From Anaerorhabdus sp964386325 (GTDB taxonomy: Bacteria > Bacillota_I > Bacilli_A > Erysipelotrichales > Erysipelotrichaceae), in NCBI GenBank assembly GCA_964386325.1, contig CAYLQY010000011.1, forward strand, positions 32,125 through 96,124: a stretch of 64,000 nt of DNA. The letters are read 5' to 3'. The notes under the pieces are model-generated. The model was not told the DNA's origin. It saw only the letters and a program-made list of their open reading frames with translations, and did no database searches. Below are positions 8,321-18,254 of this stretch, piece by piece (the stretch's first letter is position 1; each line of letters starts with the position of its first letter). A program made the translations under genes and the position numbers.

Positions 8321-9750
8321 TACTTAGGTTCAATTGATTGAATTTGATAGAAGTTTGAATCATCACTAGGGATAAGTGTTACCTTTGATTTACTAAATTG
8401 TGATACATGTTCACTTATATATGTTTCTACTTTGTTAATATCGTCATATGAAGGGTATATCACTTCAAACGTATTGTCATAATTTTGAATCGTAAATGTT
8501 ACGCCACTTTCATTGGATGAAGAAACAGTTACGCGATAGGGGATAACACTGGCAACAATGGTATATCCATCATCGGACTCTGTATCAAAACGCAAACCTA
8601 AATAGCTTGTAAAACCCTCGCCACCACCGGAGTTAGAAATAAATGTTTGTTCTTCCTTACTTTGAATAATGCCATTAGGCAACATGATTGTATCATCAAC
8701 AAAAAATGAGTCTTGCGTATTGAGTGATGATTTGAGAATGTGGTTTGCACTATTTACAGTTACTATTGGTACAAAACCTTCACCACGTGTTCCTTGTTTA
8801 AACATTTTTGATGGATTACCATTTGAATCTGTACAGGAAGTTTTAAGACAAACATAATCATTATGAAATCCAAACATCCATAAGAGGACATCATCTTTCG
8901 ATATTGATTCAATAGAACTTGGATTGTAAGAAAGTGTGGATAATAATGAAGTAGTTCGATAGATGGAATTTGTATCTTTGATTGCAACTGCATGTTGACT
9001 ATTCACTTTAATAAGTTGTTCTGATTGTACAAAGCGAGGAAATAAGATTCCGGTTTCTCCAAGTGGAAAATAAGTCCACTCATGAGGATAATATAAATCC
9101 TCTTCGAAAAGTGAATTATCAATTTCAGTGACACCTTTATATGTGAGAATTTTTTTTGCAAAATCAAAGAGTGCTTTTCTTAAATCTACAGCTTCAATCC
9201 ATTGTTTTTTGTATGTCGTGATAAGTTGTTCTTGTAAATCATCATTAAATACAATTTCTTCTTTTGTTTCTTGATCATAAATCTTCACGCGATTTTGATC
9301 AAAATAGATAGTAAATGTTTGATTGTCGTTTGTTACAAGTGTTGATTCTAAATGACTATTATAAAAAGCAATAGAATGGAAATACGTGGTTGATAAAGTT
9401 GCTGTTTTTTCTTTGTCCTTAAGAGTATATTTTAAAGTGATATCTTTAAATTTAGAAGAAGCATCTATTCGTGAATTACTATAATATATTTTAGCAATTG
9501 AATAAGTATCGCCATTAAGTATGACTTGGTAAAACTCATTGTCATGACGTTTTGATAGTTGATTATTAATTAAATATGTATTTAAAACATCAATACCTTC
9601 AATGATTAAATCGACATCACTTTTTTGTACTATCTCATTTTTGGAATCAGTGATTGGAGGTGTAGCGGTAATAGTTGGTTCTATTTTCTGCTTGGTTTGT
9701 ACGCAGCCGCTAACAAGAATTAGTATGATAAATAGTTTGAGTAGTTTCAT
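8320..9750 (-). CDS. Tandem-array lipoprotein, paralogue 1 (most downstream)
   Basis: 476 residues. The signal peptide MKLLKLFIILILVSGCVQ has lipobox VSGC (Cys16). Shared family features are FDQNRVKIYDQETKEEI near 150-166, YKKQW near 180-184, a C-x4-C loop (Cys301/Cys306), the segment LPNGIIQSKEE near 357-367, and a C-terminus ending in YQIQSIEPK. It belongs to a set of six adjacent paralogues and is separated from paralogue 2 by 112 bp, so it may have its own promoter as well as read-through. AAGGAT precedes the ATG. The protein is extracytoplasmic and membrane anchored. No known family was recognised and its function is unknown. Confidence 0.85.
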   Translation of the reverse strand: MKLLKLFIILILVSGCVQTKQKIEPTITATPPITDSKNEIVQKSDVDLIIEGIDVLNTYLINNQLSKRHDNEFYQVILNGDTYSIAKIYYSNSRIDASSKFKDITLKYTLKDKEKTATLSTTYFHSIAFYNSHLESTLVTNDNQTFTIYFDQNRVKIYDQETKEEIVFNDDLQEQLITTYKKQWIEAVDLRKALFDFAKKILTYKGVTEIDNSLFEEDLYYPHEWTYFPLGETGILFPRFVQSEQLIKVNSQHAVAIKDTNSIYRTTSLLSTLSYNPSSIESISKDDVLLWMFGFHNDYVCLKTSCTDSNGNPSKMFKQGTRGEGFVPIVTVNSANHILKSSLNTQDSFFVDDTIMLPNGIIQSKEEQTFISNSGGGEGFTSYLGLRFDTESDDGYTIVASVIPYRVTVSSSNESGVTFTIQNYDNTFEVIYPSYDDINKVETYISEHVSQFSKSKVTLIPSDDSNFYQIQSIEPK

Positions 9751-9862
9751 ATCTAAATCCTTTCTAAAATTATTTCTTGATAAGTGAAATAATTTTTATT
9801 ATAAATGATGAGTAGAAATATTGTGTATTTAAACTATACTTTATTTATTTGAATGATGAAAT

Positions 9863-11227
9863 TTATTTCTCAATTTTATCATATGAAATTAATTTATAAT
9901 ATTTTTTATCAGATGATAATTCTGTTACTATATGCCATGTTATTAAATCATCTTTAAATGATGAAGCATATTCAAAGATTTCTCCTAACTCGATGATATC
10001 ATGACCAATAGGTTTGCCATTGCTGTCCGTCAAATTATAATATTTAACCTCATCTAAATGGTCCTTGAATCCGTATATTTTATAAAGTGTAATATAAGCT
10101 TCGATTTGATTAGAGTCGCTAGAGATTTCATCTATTATTATACCATGTATAGTATCAGGGTTATTCCACATGCCATATTCTGCAATAATTGTTTTTTCTT
10201 CTTTGCTTTGGACAATTCCGTTGGATAATTTTTTCGTTTCATTTATGGTAATCGGTTTTGAATTCAGATAGTTTTTTCTAAATTGATTTAGTTTTTCTTC
10301 TGTTAAAACAAGAAAAATGTTGGGAACACTCATTCCTTGATAGGCGAATATAGAATGTTCATCTAGATAAGTATTATCTGAATATTGAAATTTGAAAAAT
10401 AATTCATAAGATAATTCAGCAGAAATTTCTCCTTCATCTTTGATATCAAAAAAATAAGCAGCTGGTTGAAATTTTTCCTCTAATGACTCTGTGATAAAAT
10501 TATCGTTTACTTTATAAATTGATGAACTAGCAACAAAATCGGCAACGTATTTTTGAGGTTGATTCGTTTGATAAGTATAAGAATGAGAATCATAAATTGA
10601 CTGCCGCGCTGATTTTTCAAGAGACATGTATTTCTCTTTGGGAAGATAAAGTAATTGATTCATTTTTTCTAATTCAGAAGTGACAACAAGTATCTCATTA
10701 ATTTGTTGTTCAACTATATTTGTGACTTGAATCATTAATTCTTCGGGCATGATCCAAGAATCGCTATTAGCATTTTTCTCGCACATAAGTTGGTTATTAT
10801 CTGAATAGTATGTGATTCGCTTATGATCATTTGTGGTAAAAATGGATTGTATCCTAGGTTTGGTATCTTCGCTATTGAAACTATAATGCGTAATGATAAA
10901 ACCAACTTTATCAACATTATTTTCAGTAAAATTGATAGTCGTAACGGGTGAACTAAAATATGTATAAACGTTACCATTTTTTATGAATTCGATATTCATA
11001 GTCTCAGTTAAATTGCCAATTTGAATGTTCAGTTCCTCGTTTGTTTGTTGATACCTAATCACAGAGGTATCATCTAAAAAGTAATCAAGAAAACCGCCAG
11101 TGGTAGCTAGTTCGGTCGCTCTTTGTTGAACTTCAGTTTTGTCTAATTCATCAGAGGGTGTTGTTTTAGGTACAGTTGTACAACTTGTTAGAATCATAAA
11201 ACATAATAAAAGTATAATTTTTTTCAT
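9863..11227 (-). CDS. Tandem-array lipoprotein, paralogue 2 (lacks the C-x4-C loop)
   Basis: 454 residues with lipobox LTSC (Cys16). It keeps the LSNGIVQSKEEKT segment and the closing YYKLISYD motif of the family. It lacks the C-x4-C pair: the equivalent region reads FFKFQYSDNTYLDEHSIFAYQG. It is also among the shortest of the six, and the YKKQW stretch is replaced by VTNIVEQQINE. It appears to be the most diverged member. The gap to the upstream gene in the operon is 14 bp. Function unknown. Confidence 0.85.
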   Translation of the reverse strand: MKKIILLLCFMILTSCTTVPKTTPSDELDKTEVQQRATELATTGGFLDYFLDDTSVIRYQQTNEELNIQIGNLTETMNIEFIKNGNVYTYFSSPVTTINFTENNVDKVGFIITHYSFNSEDTKPRIQSIFTTNDHKRITYYSDNNQLMCEKNANSDSWIMPEELMIQVTNIVEQQINEILVVTSELEKMNQLLYLPKEKYMSLEKSARQSIYDSHSYTYQTNQPQKYVADFVASSSIYKVNDNFITESLEEKFQPAAYFFDIKDEGEISAELSYELFFKFQYSDNTYLDEHSIFAYQGMSVPNIFLVLTEEKLNQFRKNYLNSKPITINETKKLSNGIVQSKEEKTIIAEYGMWNNPDTIHGIIIDEISSDSNQIEAYITLYKIYGFKDHLDEVKYYNLTDSNGKPIGHDIIELGEIFEYASSFKDDLITWHIVTELSSDKKYYKLISYDKIEK

Positions 11228-11241
11228 AGCGCACCTAATTT

Positions 11242-12609
11242 CTACTGATTATCAGTTGGATATAATAAGTCTAATTGATAACGTCCCGAGTCTGTTTTTA
11301 TAAACTTTATTGTCCAAGATTTAAATTTGTTTTTTTCGATATCGATAAACTCTTGGACTTGTTCGCTTGCAATAGAGAAAACATTATCAAAGTTTTTTAT
11401 ATAAACATGATTTGCAGAACCACTAGATACTTCATATGGAAAAACCTCTAAAGTAATTTGACTATCATCTTCGTTAATGGTTTGTGTAAAGAATCCATAA
11501 TAGTTGTAGAAATAGTCAAATATAGTCTTATAACTATAAGCGTTATCATCTTTGTTTTGAACAATACCGTTTTTAAGCAAAATGTCTTCGGTAATAGGTG
11601 AAAGTTTAAAATCTTTGATTGTTTCACTTATGACTTGTTCAACATGAGGATACGTTAAAATAGAAATTGTTTCATATGGTGTGAATCCAGATTTGAGATT
11701 TTTAATTATTTCTCCTTCTTTTGTTAAACAGTTATCTTTATAGCATGTGATATCTGGCTCTTCACTCAATGTCAGCCACTCAACTAAAGATTCTAAAGGA
11801 ATGTCTTTTGGACTCTTTGTAGTTGGTTCAATGAATGCGAGAAGGGTAATTGCTTTACTGAGTGGATCAAGCAGAGTTCCGTGGATAATTTCATCATTAT
11901 TGATTTTTACATGAAATAATGTAGTAGAAATATAGGGGTGTATTCTATAATCATCACCATTTTTATCTGAAAAGTAACTGTTGCTATCTCGGTATATGAA
12001 ATGTTCTGATAGAATAATTTTATCAAATAGAATAGATATTATATCTGTATTCATATTAGCAAGGTAATTATGTTTATCTGAAATACTCATATAAATAGTA
12101 GTCATTTCAATAAATAGATGATCATAAATTTCATCATTTAAAAGAAGGCGTTCCCCTGTTTCTTTGTCTAAGATTTTCATGCGATTGAAGTCGAATATAA
12201 TTGAATAGTTGGTACCATCAATGCTAATGTCAGCTGATAATAATGAATCATAAAGGCTGGAAGTGTAAGTGAAAGTTGGAATTATTTCGATGGTGGTAAA
12301 AGAGTTATCCTTATTTTTCATTGAGAATAAGATGGGTGTGTAGTTTAATGTATAAGTGAAATCTTTTGTGTAATTAAATTTTACATCAAAGTCGAAATTT
12401 TCATTAGAACCCTTCAAAATGAAAGAATCATCTGTAATAGTGACATCGGCATCTTTCATTCCAATTAGATCATGATTTTCAGCATTTTTGATTAGACTAT
12501 ATAGCTTGTTTCTTTCGACTTCCTTTAATTTAGATGTAAAACTCGACTGATTGCATGAAGTACATAAACACAACATACATGTTAAAGTAAGCAGCATTGC
12601 TTTTTTCAT
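11242..12609 (-). CDS. Tandem-array lipoprotein, paralogue 3
   Basis: 455 residues from the ATG at 12609. A TTG at 12621 is in frame, but its first codons are the TTGAGG ribosome binding site of the ATG. The signal peptide ends at CTSC (Cys19). Family marks are FDFNRMKILDKETGERL, the loop CYKDNC, LLKNGIVQNKDD, and WTIKFIKTDSGRYQLDLLY at the C-terminus. Eight bases separate it from the stop of paralogue 4. Function unknown. Confidence 0.85.
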   Translation of the reverse strand: MKKAMLLTLTCMLCLCTSCNQSSFTSKLKEVERNKLYSLIKNAENHDLIGMKDADVTITDDSFILKGSNENFDFDVKFNYTKDFTYTLNYTPILFSMKNKDNSFTTIEIIPTFTYTSSLYDSLLSADISIDGTNYSIIFDFNRMKILDKETGERLLLNDEIYDHLFIEMTTIYMSISDKHNYLANMNTDIISILFDKIILSEHFIYRDSNSYFSDKNGDDYRIHPYISTTLFHVKINNDEIIHGTLLDPLSKAITLLAFIEPTTKSPKDIPLESLVEWLTLSEEPDITCYKDNCLTKEGEIIKNLKSGFTPYETISILTYPHVEQVISETIKDFKLSPITEDILLKNGIVQNKDDNAYSYKTIFDYFYNYYGFFTQTINEDDSQITLEVFPYEVSSGSANHVYIKNFDNVFSIASEQVQEFIDIEKNKFKSWTIKFIKTDSGRYQLDLLYPTDNQ

Positions 12610-12617
12610 AACTTGCC

Positions 12618-14045
12618 TCAATTCTTTGTCGCATAGATAATCTTGTAATAATTAGGATCATCATTTTTCTGCAACTGTATTGTCCAATTTTCAAATAATT
12701 CTGAATGCTCTTTTATATAGCTAGGTATTGTTTCAAGTTTGTATTTTTCATCAAGTTCAATTGTAGTGCCATCCTTTGTTTTAATAAGGTACGAGGTAAT
12801 ATTTCCTGTGCATGAATAACAATATTTATATGAACTTAGTTCATATAGAGATAAATCGATTTTGATTGTGTCTGCGTTATCTTCATAGGCGTTAATAATT
12901 AGTTCATAGCTATTAAAGTTTGTTGGATTTGTATTGCCGAAATAATATTTTTCTTCGTAATCTTGTATGATTCCATTGGTAAGTGATTTGGTTTCGTCTA
13001 TTGAAAATATTTGATTTATACTAAAAATATTGTTAGCTATATAATTTAAATATGTCTCAGTTAATAAAGAATTTGTATGATAATTATATTTATTTATATA
13101 TCGCATATCGATATCACTACTTGTAGGTATGCAATACGATGATAAACATTTGTAATCGGAGTTTACTGAAAGAATGGCTTGTACCAAATCATCTTTTGGT
13201 AATGTTGTATCGCTATCAAAAGATTGTGGTATGTAAAAAAGAAGGCTCAGGGTATTATATAATTTATTTGTATCCCAATTTTCTATGTCTTTCTTTGGCA
13301 ATGTTAATCTATGATATACGAAATTTTTCGGATGAATCAAAGGCTTCGTTCCATCTGGATTAAATAGCCAATCAAGTTTTACAGTGCTATCAAAGCTTAT
13401 TTGTTCGATAGGTTCAAATACATAATATGAAGGTCCTAAAAATATTTGATGAAACTTTTCTCCAAAAACTTGGAGACAAAAATTTTGAATCATGACTTCT
13501 GACCATTGCTTTTTATAAATCTCTAAAAGTTTATTATTTAGTTCATTCCCAATTTCTGGTTTTCCTAAATTCACTATCTCAGTTTCATATTCAGGATTGA
13601 AATAAACAAATTGAGATTTCCCGTCTCCTTGAACTAATTCAGAAAAAAGAACATGACCTCTTCCTTCAAGTTCAATACTTGTGGAAAGGCGTGCATGTTT
13701 TTCTTCGCCATTCACAACATAGCTGAATCCAATAGGTTCAAATGCATAATCATAATCAACGATTCCACTTAAAAATACTTTGATGTCGATTTTTGTTTCT
13801 TCATTGATGACAACAGAGAGATACTTGTCATTCAATGTATAACTTAAATTATCAGGAGATGTTAATAAGGAGTCAAAGTACTTTCCTTCTAAAATTAATC
13901 GATCAATTTCTTTTAATTCATAGTCGCTAAATGATGCAACGGATTCATCACTTTGGAGTATTTCGTTAGGTTTATTGGGTAATTTTATATTAGTGCTGCA
14001 TCCATCGAGTAAAAGTGAAAGTAGTACTATTACTATTATTTTCAT
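12618..14045 (-). CDS. Tandem-array lipoprotein, paralogue 4
   Basis: 475 residues from the ATG at 14045. An in-frame ATG at 14063 runs straight into AGGAGATG, which is the ribosome binding site of the later start. Lipobox LDGC (Cys16). Family marks are YKKQWSE, the loop CLSSYC, LTNGIIQDYEEK, and WTIQLQKNDDPNYYKIIY at the C-terminus. It is closest in layout to paralogue 6; both share FEPIEQ/FLDATDQ-type and NKLYNTLSLLFY segments. An extra CYSC sits near the C-terminal third. Function unknown. Confidence 0.85.
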   Translation of the reverse strand: MKIIVIVLLSLLLDGCSTNIKLPNKPNEILQSDESVASFSDYELKEIDRLILEGKYFDSLLTSPDNLSYTLNDKYLSVVINEETKIDIKVFLSGIVDYDYAFEPIGFSYVVNGEEKHARLSTSIELEGRGHVLFSELVQGDGKSQFVYFNPEYETEIVNLGKPEIGNELNNKLLEIYKKQWSEVMIQNFCLQVFGEKFHQIFLGPSYYVFEPIEQISFDSTVKLDWLFNPDGTKPLIHPKNFVYHRLTLPKKDIENWDTNKLYNTLSLLFYIPQSFDSDTTLPKDDLVQAILSVNSDYKCLSSYCIPTSSDIDMRYINKYNYHTNSLLTETYLNYIANNIFSINQIFSIDETKSLTNGIIQDYEEKYYFGNTNPTNFNSYELIINAYEDNADTIKIDLSLYELSSYKYCYSCTGNITSYLIKTKDGTTIELDEKYKLETIPSYIKEHSELFENWTIQLQKNDDPNYYKIIYATKN

Positions 14046-14055
14046 AAAACATCTC

Positions 14056-15435
14056 CTAGTCATTTATTGACTTCATAGAAATGATTGAATAATCTTTTGT
14101 GTCTTCATTTTGGCTAACTTTTATTTCGAAACTTTTGAGAGTTGGTTCTAAAGATTGTAGATATTCCAATTCATATTCTTCGCCTAGGTGGATAGGGTAA
14201 GGGAAATATTGATCGATATTTTTTACTAGATAAGATTGGTTATAGCTATCGGAGTAGTTATTATTGATTATGGAATAAGGAGTAACAATATAAGTGTCAT
14301 CTTCTTTTTCTTCAATATGAAGATAGTTTTGCAAAACTGTGTAGTCCGTCATTGCAGAAGTAGCTAGAAATTTTTGAATGCTAGCATCTTGTTTAATTCC
14401 ATTCTCAATTGTTTTTGTAGTTTCGATAGTTAGGGGTTGTAAAGAGGGAATAGATTCTTCGATTATTCTATTTACGTTGGTTATACTTAATGTATTAAAT
14501 TGTATAGAATAATTATCTTGTCTATAAATACCCATATTACCTAAATCAAATTTACAGTCATTTGATGAACAATGTAAATTTGGATCTCCTACATAGTTCA
14601 ACCACTCTAAAAATTTATATGTGGGAATTTCAGAGAGTTCCTGTATTTCAGTATCTAGAACAAGTGTTAAGAAGAATAGTTGATATATTGCGTCTAATGA
14701 GTTATTGTTTTTTGGTGCATCATCATTAATAATAACACTTAAACTTAATGCTGGTTGGTTGCATGGATACAAATCAATTGTTCCATCAGATTTTGTATAG
14801 GAAGAGACATAGATGAAATCTTCAGGGTGAATAAGAATATCTTTTACTATCGATGTTATTTTCGTTCCAGTGGTGGCAAGATAATGATGCAATGTCCCTA
14901 ATTGACTCCACTGTTGAACATAGTTAATTATCAATGCTTTTGTAAGAGAATCACTTATCTCGGCTTTCTTATGTGATAATTGACTTTTAATCTCACCTGT
15001 ATTTTGATCAAAATAAATATCTAATTTTTTACCATCATCGTAAGTAAGTACTGAAAAAATATGAGAGTCATAAAGACTGTTTAAATCATAAATAAATTTT
15101 GACTCAAGAGTTGCGTATTTTATTCGCTCATTTTCAGTGTAATCAAATTCTAAATCAGTGAAGGAAGTTTCGTAGAAGAAATTTGATGAATAATCAAAGA
15201 GTGCTTTAAAGGGTTGAGGTCCTTTACTGAGGGTAAGTGTAAATGAATCATTATTATAGTTAATTTCTACTTCTTGAAAAGCAGAACTATTTGAAATGAG
15301 TGCTTCTTTGATAGCGATGATTTCTAAAGGTTTAAGTTTGAATTGTAGAGGGTCATTAGTTGTGGGGGGTTCATTAGTTTGAACTGTACAACTACAGAGA
15401 AGAATTGAAATAACGATAAGTATCATTTTTTTCAT
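14056..15435 (-). CDS. Tandem-array lipoprotein, paralogue 5
   Basis: 459 residues. Lipobox LCSC (Cys16) after MKKMILIVISIL. Family marks are FDQNTGEIKSQLSHKKAEI, YVQQWSQ, the loop CSSNDC, IENGIKQDASIQ and a C-terminal DYSIISMK. It starts two bases after the stop of paralogue 6, so the two are translationally close. Function unknown. Confidence 0.85.
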   Translation of the reverse strand: MKKMILIVISILLCSCTVQTNEPPTTNDPLQFKLKPLEIIAIKEALISNSSAFQEVEINYNNDSFTLTLSKGPQPFKALFDYSSNFFYETSFTDLEFDYTENERIKYATLESKFIYDLNSLYDSHIFSVLTYDDGKKLDIYFDQNTGEIKSQLSHKKAEISDSLTKALIINYVQQWSQLGTLHHYLATTGTKITSIVKDILIHPEDFIYVSSYTKSDGTIDLYPCNQPALSLSVIINDDAPKNNNSLDAIYQLFFLTLVLDTEIQELSEIPTYKFLEWLNYVGDPNLHCSSNDCKFDLGNMGIYRQDNYSIQFNTLSITNVNRIIEESIPSLQPLTIETTKTIENGIKQDASIQKFLATSAMTDYTVLQNYLHIEEKEDDTYIVTPYSIINNNYSDSYNQSYLVKNIDQYFPYPIHLGEEYELEYLQSLEPTLKSFEIKVSQNEDTKDYSIISMKSIND

Positions 15436-15437
15436 AA

Positions 15438-16886
15438 CTAATCACCATACCTTTCATTTGCGTAAATGATTTTATAAAATGACTTATTATCATTTTCTTC
15501 TAATCTAACAGTCCATCGCTGGAAATTATCTTGGTTATTCTGAATGAATTGATCAATGTTAGATGTATTGTACTTTTCGCCTGGTCTTATTTCATCGTCG
15601 GAAGTAAGCAGAACTAATTCATATTCGTCATTGTCATTCATTTCATGAGTATATTCATAGAGTACAACTTTGCAAGTTATCTCGCTACCTTCAATTGAAT
15701 AATCAGTTACAAGAATTCCACGGCCAGTACTTGGTGAAGAATTTGTATTAGGAATAAGTTGAAGATAGTAATTTTGTAATCCACTTTGAAGAATACCAGA
15801 GTCTAGTAACTTTGTTTCGTGAATAGGATCAGTGATTTTAATATTGAAAATATCTTTTACTGTTTTTATAAAATAGTCTTCAGTTAACATATAGTATGCA
15901 CTATATTCTTCACTAATACCTTCATATGCAAAAATCTTGTTCTCTATTGTGCCTGCAGCTTTACAATATCGGTTATCACAAGTGTAATTGGCACCTATAT
16001 CAAGTATTGCTTCAGCTAGTACTTCAGTGTCGATAGTCGAGTTATTCTGATATGAATTTTCTAAGTAAAAAAGTAAGCTAAGTGTATTATAGAATTTATT
16101 TGTGTCTAAATTTTCATCGTAGATTTGATTACTATGATTAAGATTATTATTTGAATATTTTTTTGGTATTAATTTCTCGGTGTTTTCATCAATTCCTAAT
16201 AGCCAATCAACATTAATAGGGATACTTGGAAATTGATCGGTAGCGTCTAAAAATAAATAATATGCAGGACCTTTTAAGATTTGTTCAAACTGTGTGTAAA
16301 AGTTAATCATATCACTATGAAATAATGATGCTTCAGACCATTGCTGTTTATATGTATGCATTATTTGCTTGCTTAGTGAATCGACAAAAACAATCTCATC
16401 TTCAGTCTCACGATCGCATATTCTTGGATTATCAAAGTCGCTATCAAAATAAATATCAAAGTTTTGTCCGTCACTTGTAGTGAGTTTTGAAATTAATAAA
16501 TTATCTTCTGAACCTGAAACCCGTTTATAAATTGAAGTAAGAGTAGCGGTTTTTTGATTGTCATTCTTTTCATAGTCAAAAGTAATAGAATCAAATGGAT
16601 ATTCAAAAAAGAACTTTCCATAAAGATTAAATTTCAATGTAATCTTCTTATTGTCGTTAATATTGATAGTTAACCCACTATCATCGAGAACATAGCTTAG
16701 GTTATCTTGATTTGTGCATATTTTATCGAAGTAATGACCATTGGCAATTAATTCATCTATTTTTTCTTTTTCGAAATCATTATAAATGATAGTCGTTGAT
16801 TGACTATGATTGTTATTTGCTGATGGTGGAGGAGTACTACAACCTATAAGAAAAAAAGATAATAATAAAAGAATGAATTTTTTCAT
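15438..16886 (-). CDS. Tandem-array lipoprotein, paralogue 6 (first gene of the array)
   Basis: 482 residues, the longest of the six. Lipobox LIGC (Cys16) after MKKFILLLLSFF. Family marks are FDSDFDNPRICDRETEDEI, YKQQWSE, the loop CDNRYC, LLDSGILQSGLQ and WTVRLEENDNKSFYKIIY near the end. The start is preceded by GAGGGAGAGC. It heads the minus-strand array, with a candidate promoter between it and cca. Function unknown; the array organisation suggests diversification by gene duplication. Confidence 0.85.
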   Translation of the reverse strand: MKKFILLLLSFFLIGCSTPPPSANNNHSQSTTIIYNDFEKEKIDELIANGHYFDKICTNQDNLSYVLDDSGLTININDNKKITLKFNLYGKFFFEYPFDSITFDYEKNDNQKTATLTSIYKRVSGSEDNLLISKLTTSDGQNFDIYFDSDFDNPRICDRETEDEIVFVDSLSKQIMHTYKQQWSEASLFHSDMINFYTQFEQILKGPAYYLFLDATDQFPSIPINVDWLLGIDENTEKLIPKKYSNNNLNHSNQIYDENLDTNKFYNTLSLLFYLENSYQNNSTIDTEVLAEAILDIGANYTCDNRYCKAAGTIENKIFAYEGISEEYSAYYMLTEDYFIKTVKDIFNIKITDPIHETKLLDSGILQSGLQNYYLQLIPNTNSSPSTGRGILVTDYSIEGSEITCKVVLYEYTHEMNDNDEYELVLLTSDDEIRPGEKYNTSNIDQFIQNNQDNFQRWTVRLEENDNKSFYKIIYANERYGD

Positions 16887-16923
16887 ATCAAAGCTCTCCC
16901 TCTGGTAGAATTGTTATAACTTA

Positions 16924-16952
16924 AGTCTACAATAATAGACCTTTTATATCAA
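16924..16952 (-). promoter_or_regulatory. Candidate promoter of the lipoprotein array
   Basis: On the minus strand TTGATA (16952-16947), a 17-bp spacer, TAGACT (16929-16924), about 37 bases before the first lipoprotein start. The -10 is a 4/6 match, so this is tentative, and read-through from cca is possible. Confidence 0.4.
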
Positions 16953-16956
16953 TGCT

Positions 16957-18153
16957 TTATCGGTTGTTTTCTAAGAAAATGATTAATTCTTCTTTCTTGT
17001 TTGGAATTTTATCTTGCATTACTTGAAATAGACACTCATGCAGTAATATGGAAATTTGATGTTTAGGATAACCTAAATCTAAGAGTTCATTTCCTTTAAT
17101 GTTTAATTGAGATAGCGATATACATTCGTTTTGATCGATAATGGCTTGATATTGTTCAAATAATTTATTTTCGTCTAAAGTAGAATCAAGTAAACATTTG
17201 AAATAAAGGATATCTTCAAAAAAATCGCTATATTGTGATAATAAAAGTTTAAGTTCAAATTTAGAAGATAAAGGTTTATTCATAACAGACAAAAGTACTT
17301 GTACGCGTTTTGTGATTGTCTTTGAATATTTTAAACGAGTACATATAGCGAGGGAAGTTAATGCAGCTTCATGTAGTTGGTGAAGTAAACATGAAAGTCG
17401 TAACACAATAGATGGTTTACACATGGATAAAACTTCGTATGTTCTGTTGAATTTTTTTGGTGAAAGTGATAACTCTTTACATTCAGGTAGTATTACTTCA
17501 ATGATTTGATGATTGTCAAAAAGCTCTTGAGCACATGTTGGGCTTAAGAATATTTTATTTAACTCTTCTTGAATACGCTCATTTGATATATGTTTTAGCA
17601 GATCTTTGTTTTCTAGTAATCCTTGTTTTGTGTGTGGCTCAATTGTGAAGTTAAGTTGACAACTAAAACGAATAGCTCGAAGAATTCTGAGAGCGTCTTC
17701 ATTAAAACGTTCATTGGGATTTCCAATACAACGAATGATTTTATTTTCAATATCACTTATCCCATTGAAGAAATCAAAATATCCTTGATTAGGATGATAA
17801 CAGATAGCATTCATCGTAAAGTCTCTTCGCATGCAATCATCTTTTAATTGGTTAGAAAAAACAACTTTAGTTGGATGACGGTGGTCTCTATAATCCATAT
17901 CAATACGATACGTAGTTATTTCATAAGGGATATCATCCATGAAGACAGTTATTGTCCCATGTTTAATTCCGATATCTAACATTCGATAATTTTTAAAACA
18001 CTTTTTTATTTGTGTTGGTGTGGCGTTTGTAGTGATGTCAAAATCTTGAACGGGAAGGTGCAACAAAAAGTTACGAGTAGCGCCACCAACTAAGTAGGCA
18101 TCATAATGATTGTCATTTAAAATTGAAATACATTGTTTCCATGCATCATTCAT
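16957..18153 (-). CDS. cca: CCA tRNA nucleotidyltransferase (poly(A) polymerase family)
   Basis: 398 residues. It adds or repairs the 3'-CCA end of tRNAs in the cytoplasm. The class II nucleotidyltransferase head is clear: LVGGATRNFLL (usually GGxxRD), the metal-binding pair in QDFDITT (Asp37, Asp39), the DYRDHRHPTKVVF strand, the RRDFTMNAICYHP block and EDALRILRAIRFSCQL. The length is typical of the bacterial enzyme. AAAAAAGGAAG precedes the start. It is divergent from the MATE gene. Standalone poly(A) polymerase is the only real alternative. Confidence 0.95.
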   Translation of the reverse strand: MNDAWKQCISILNDNHYDAYLVGGATRNFLLHLPVQDFDITTNATPTQIKKCFKNYRMLDIGIKHGTITVFMDDIPYEITTYRIDMDYRDHRHPTKVVFSNQLKDDCMRRDFTMNAICYHPNQGYFDFFNGISDIENKIIRCIGNPNERFNEDALRILRAIRFSCQLNFTIEPHTKQGLLENKDLLKHISNERIQEELNKIFLSPTCAQELFDNHQIIEVILPECKELSLSPKKFNRTYEVLSMCKPSIVLRLSCLLHQLHEAALTSLAICTRLKYSKTITKRVQVLLSVMNKPLSSKFELKLLLSQYSDFFEDILYFKCLLDSTLDENKLFEQYQAIIDQNECISLSQLNIKGNELLDLGYPKHQISILLHECLFQVMQDKIPNKKEELIIFLENNR

Positions 18154-18195
18154 TTTTTATATCTTCCTTTTTTTAATTTTACCATGTTGTTGCCC

Positions 18196-18223
18196 TTCAA
18201 AAAAGTGAAAGTAGTGGTATAAT
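18196..18223 (+). promoter_or_regulatory. Predicted MATE gene promoter
   Basis: TATAAT at 18218-18223 with an extended -10 (TGG just before) and a weak -35 TTCAAA at 18196-18201. Confidence 0.65.
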
Positions 18224-18254
18224 AGTTTAATCGAAATAGGAAGAAGGGGTGTGG

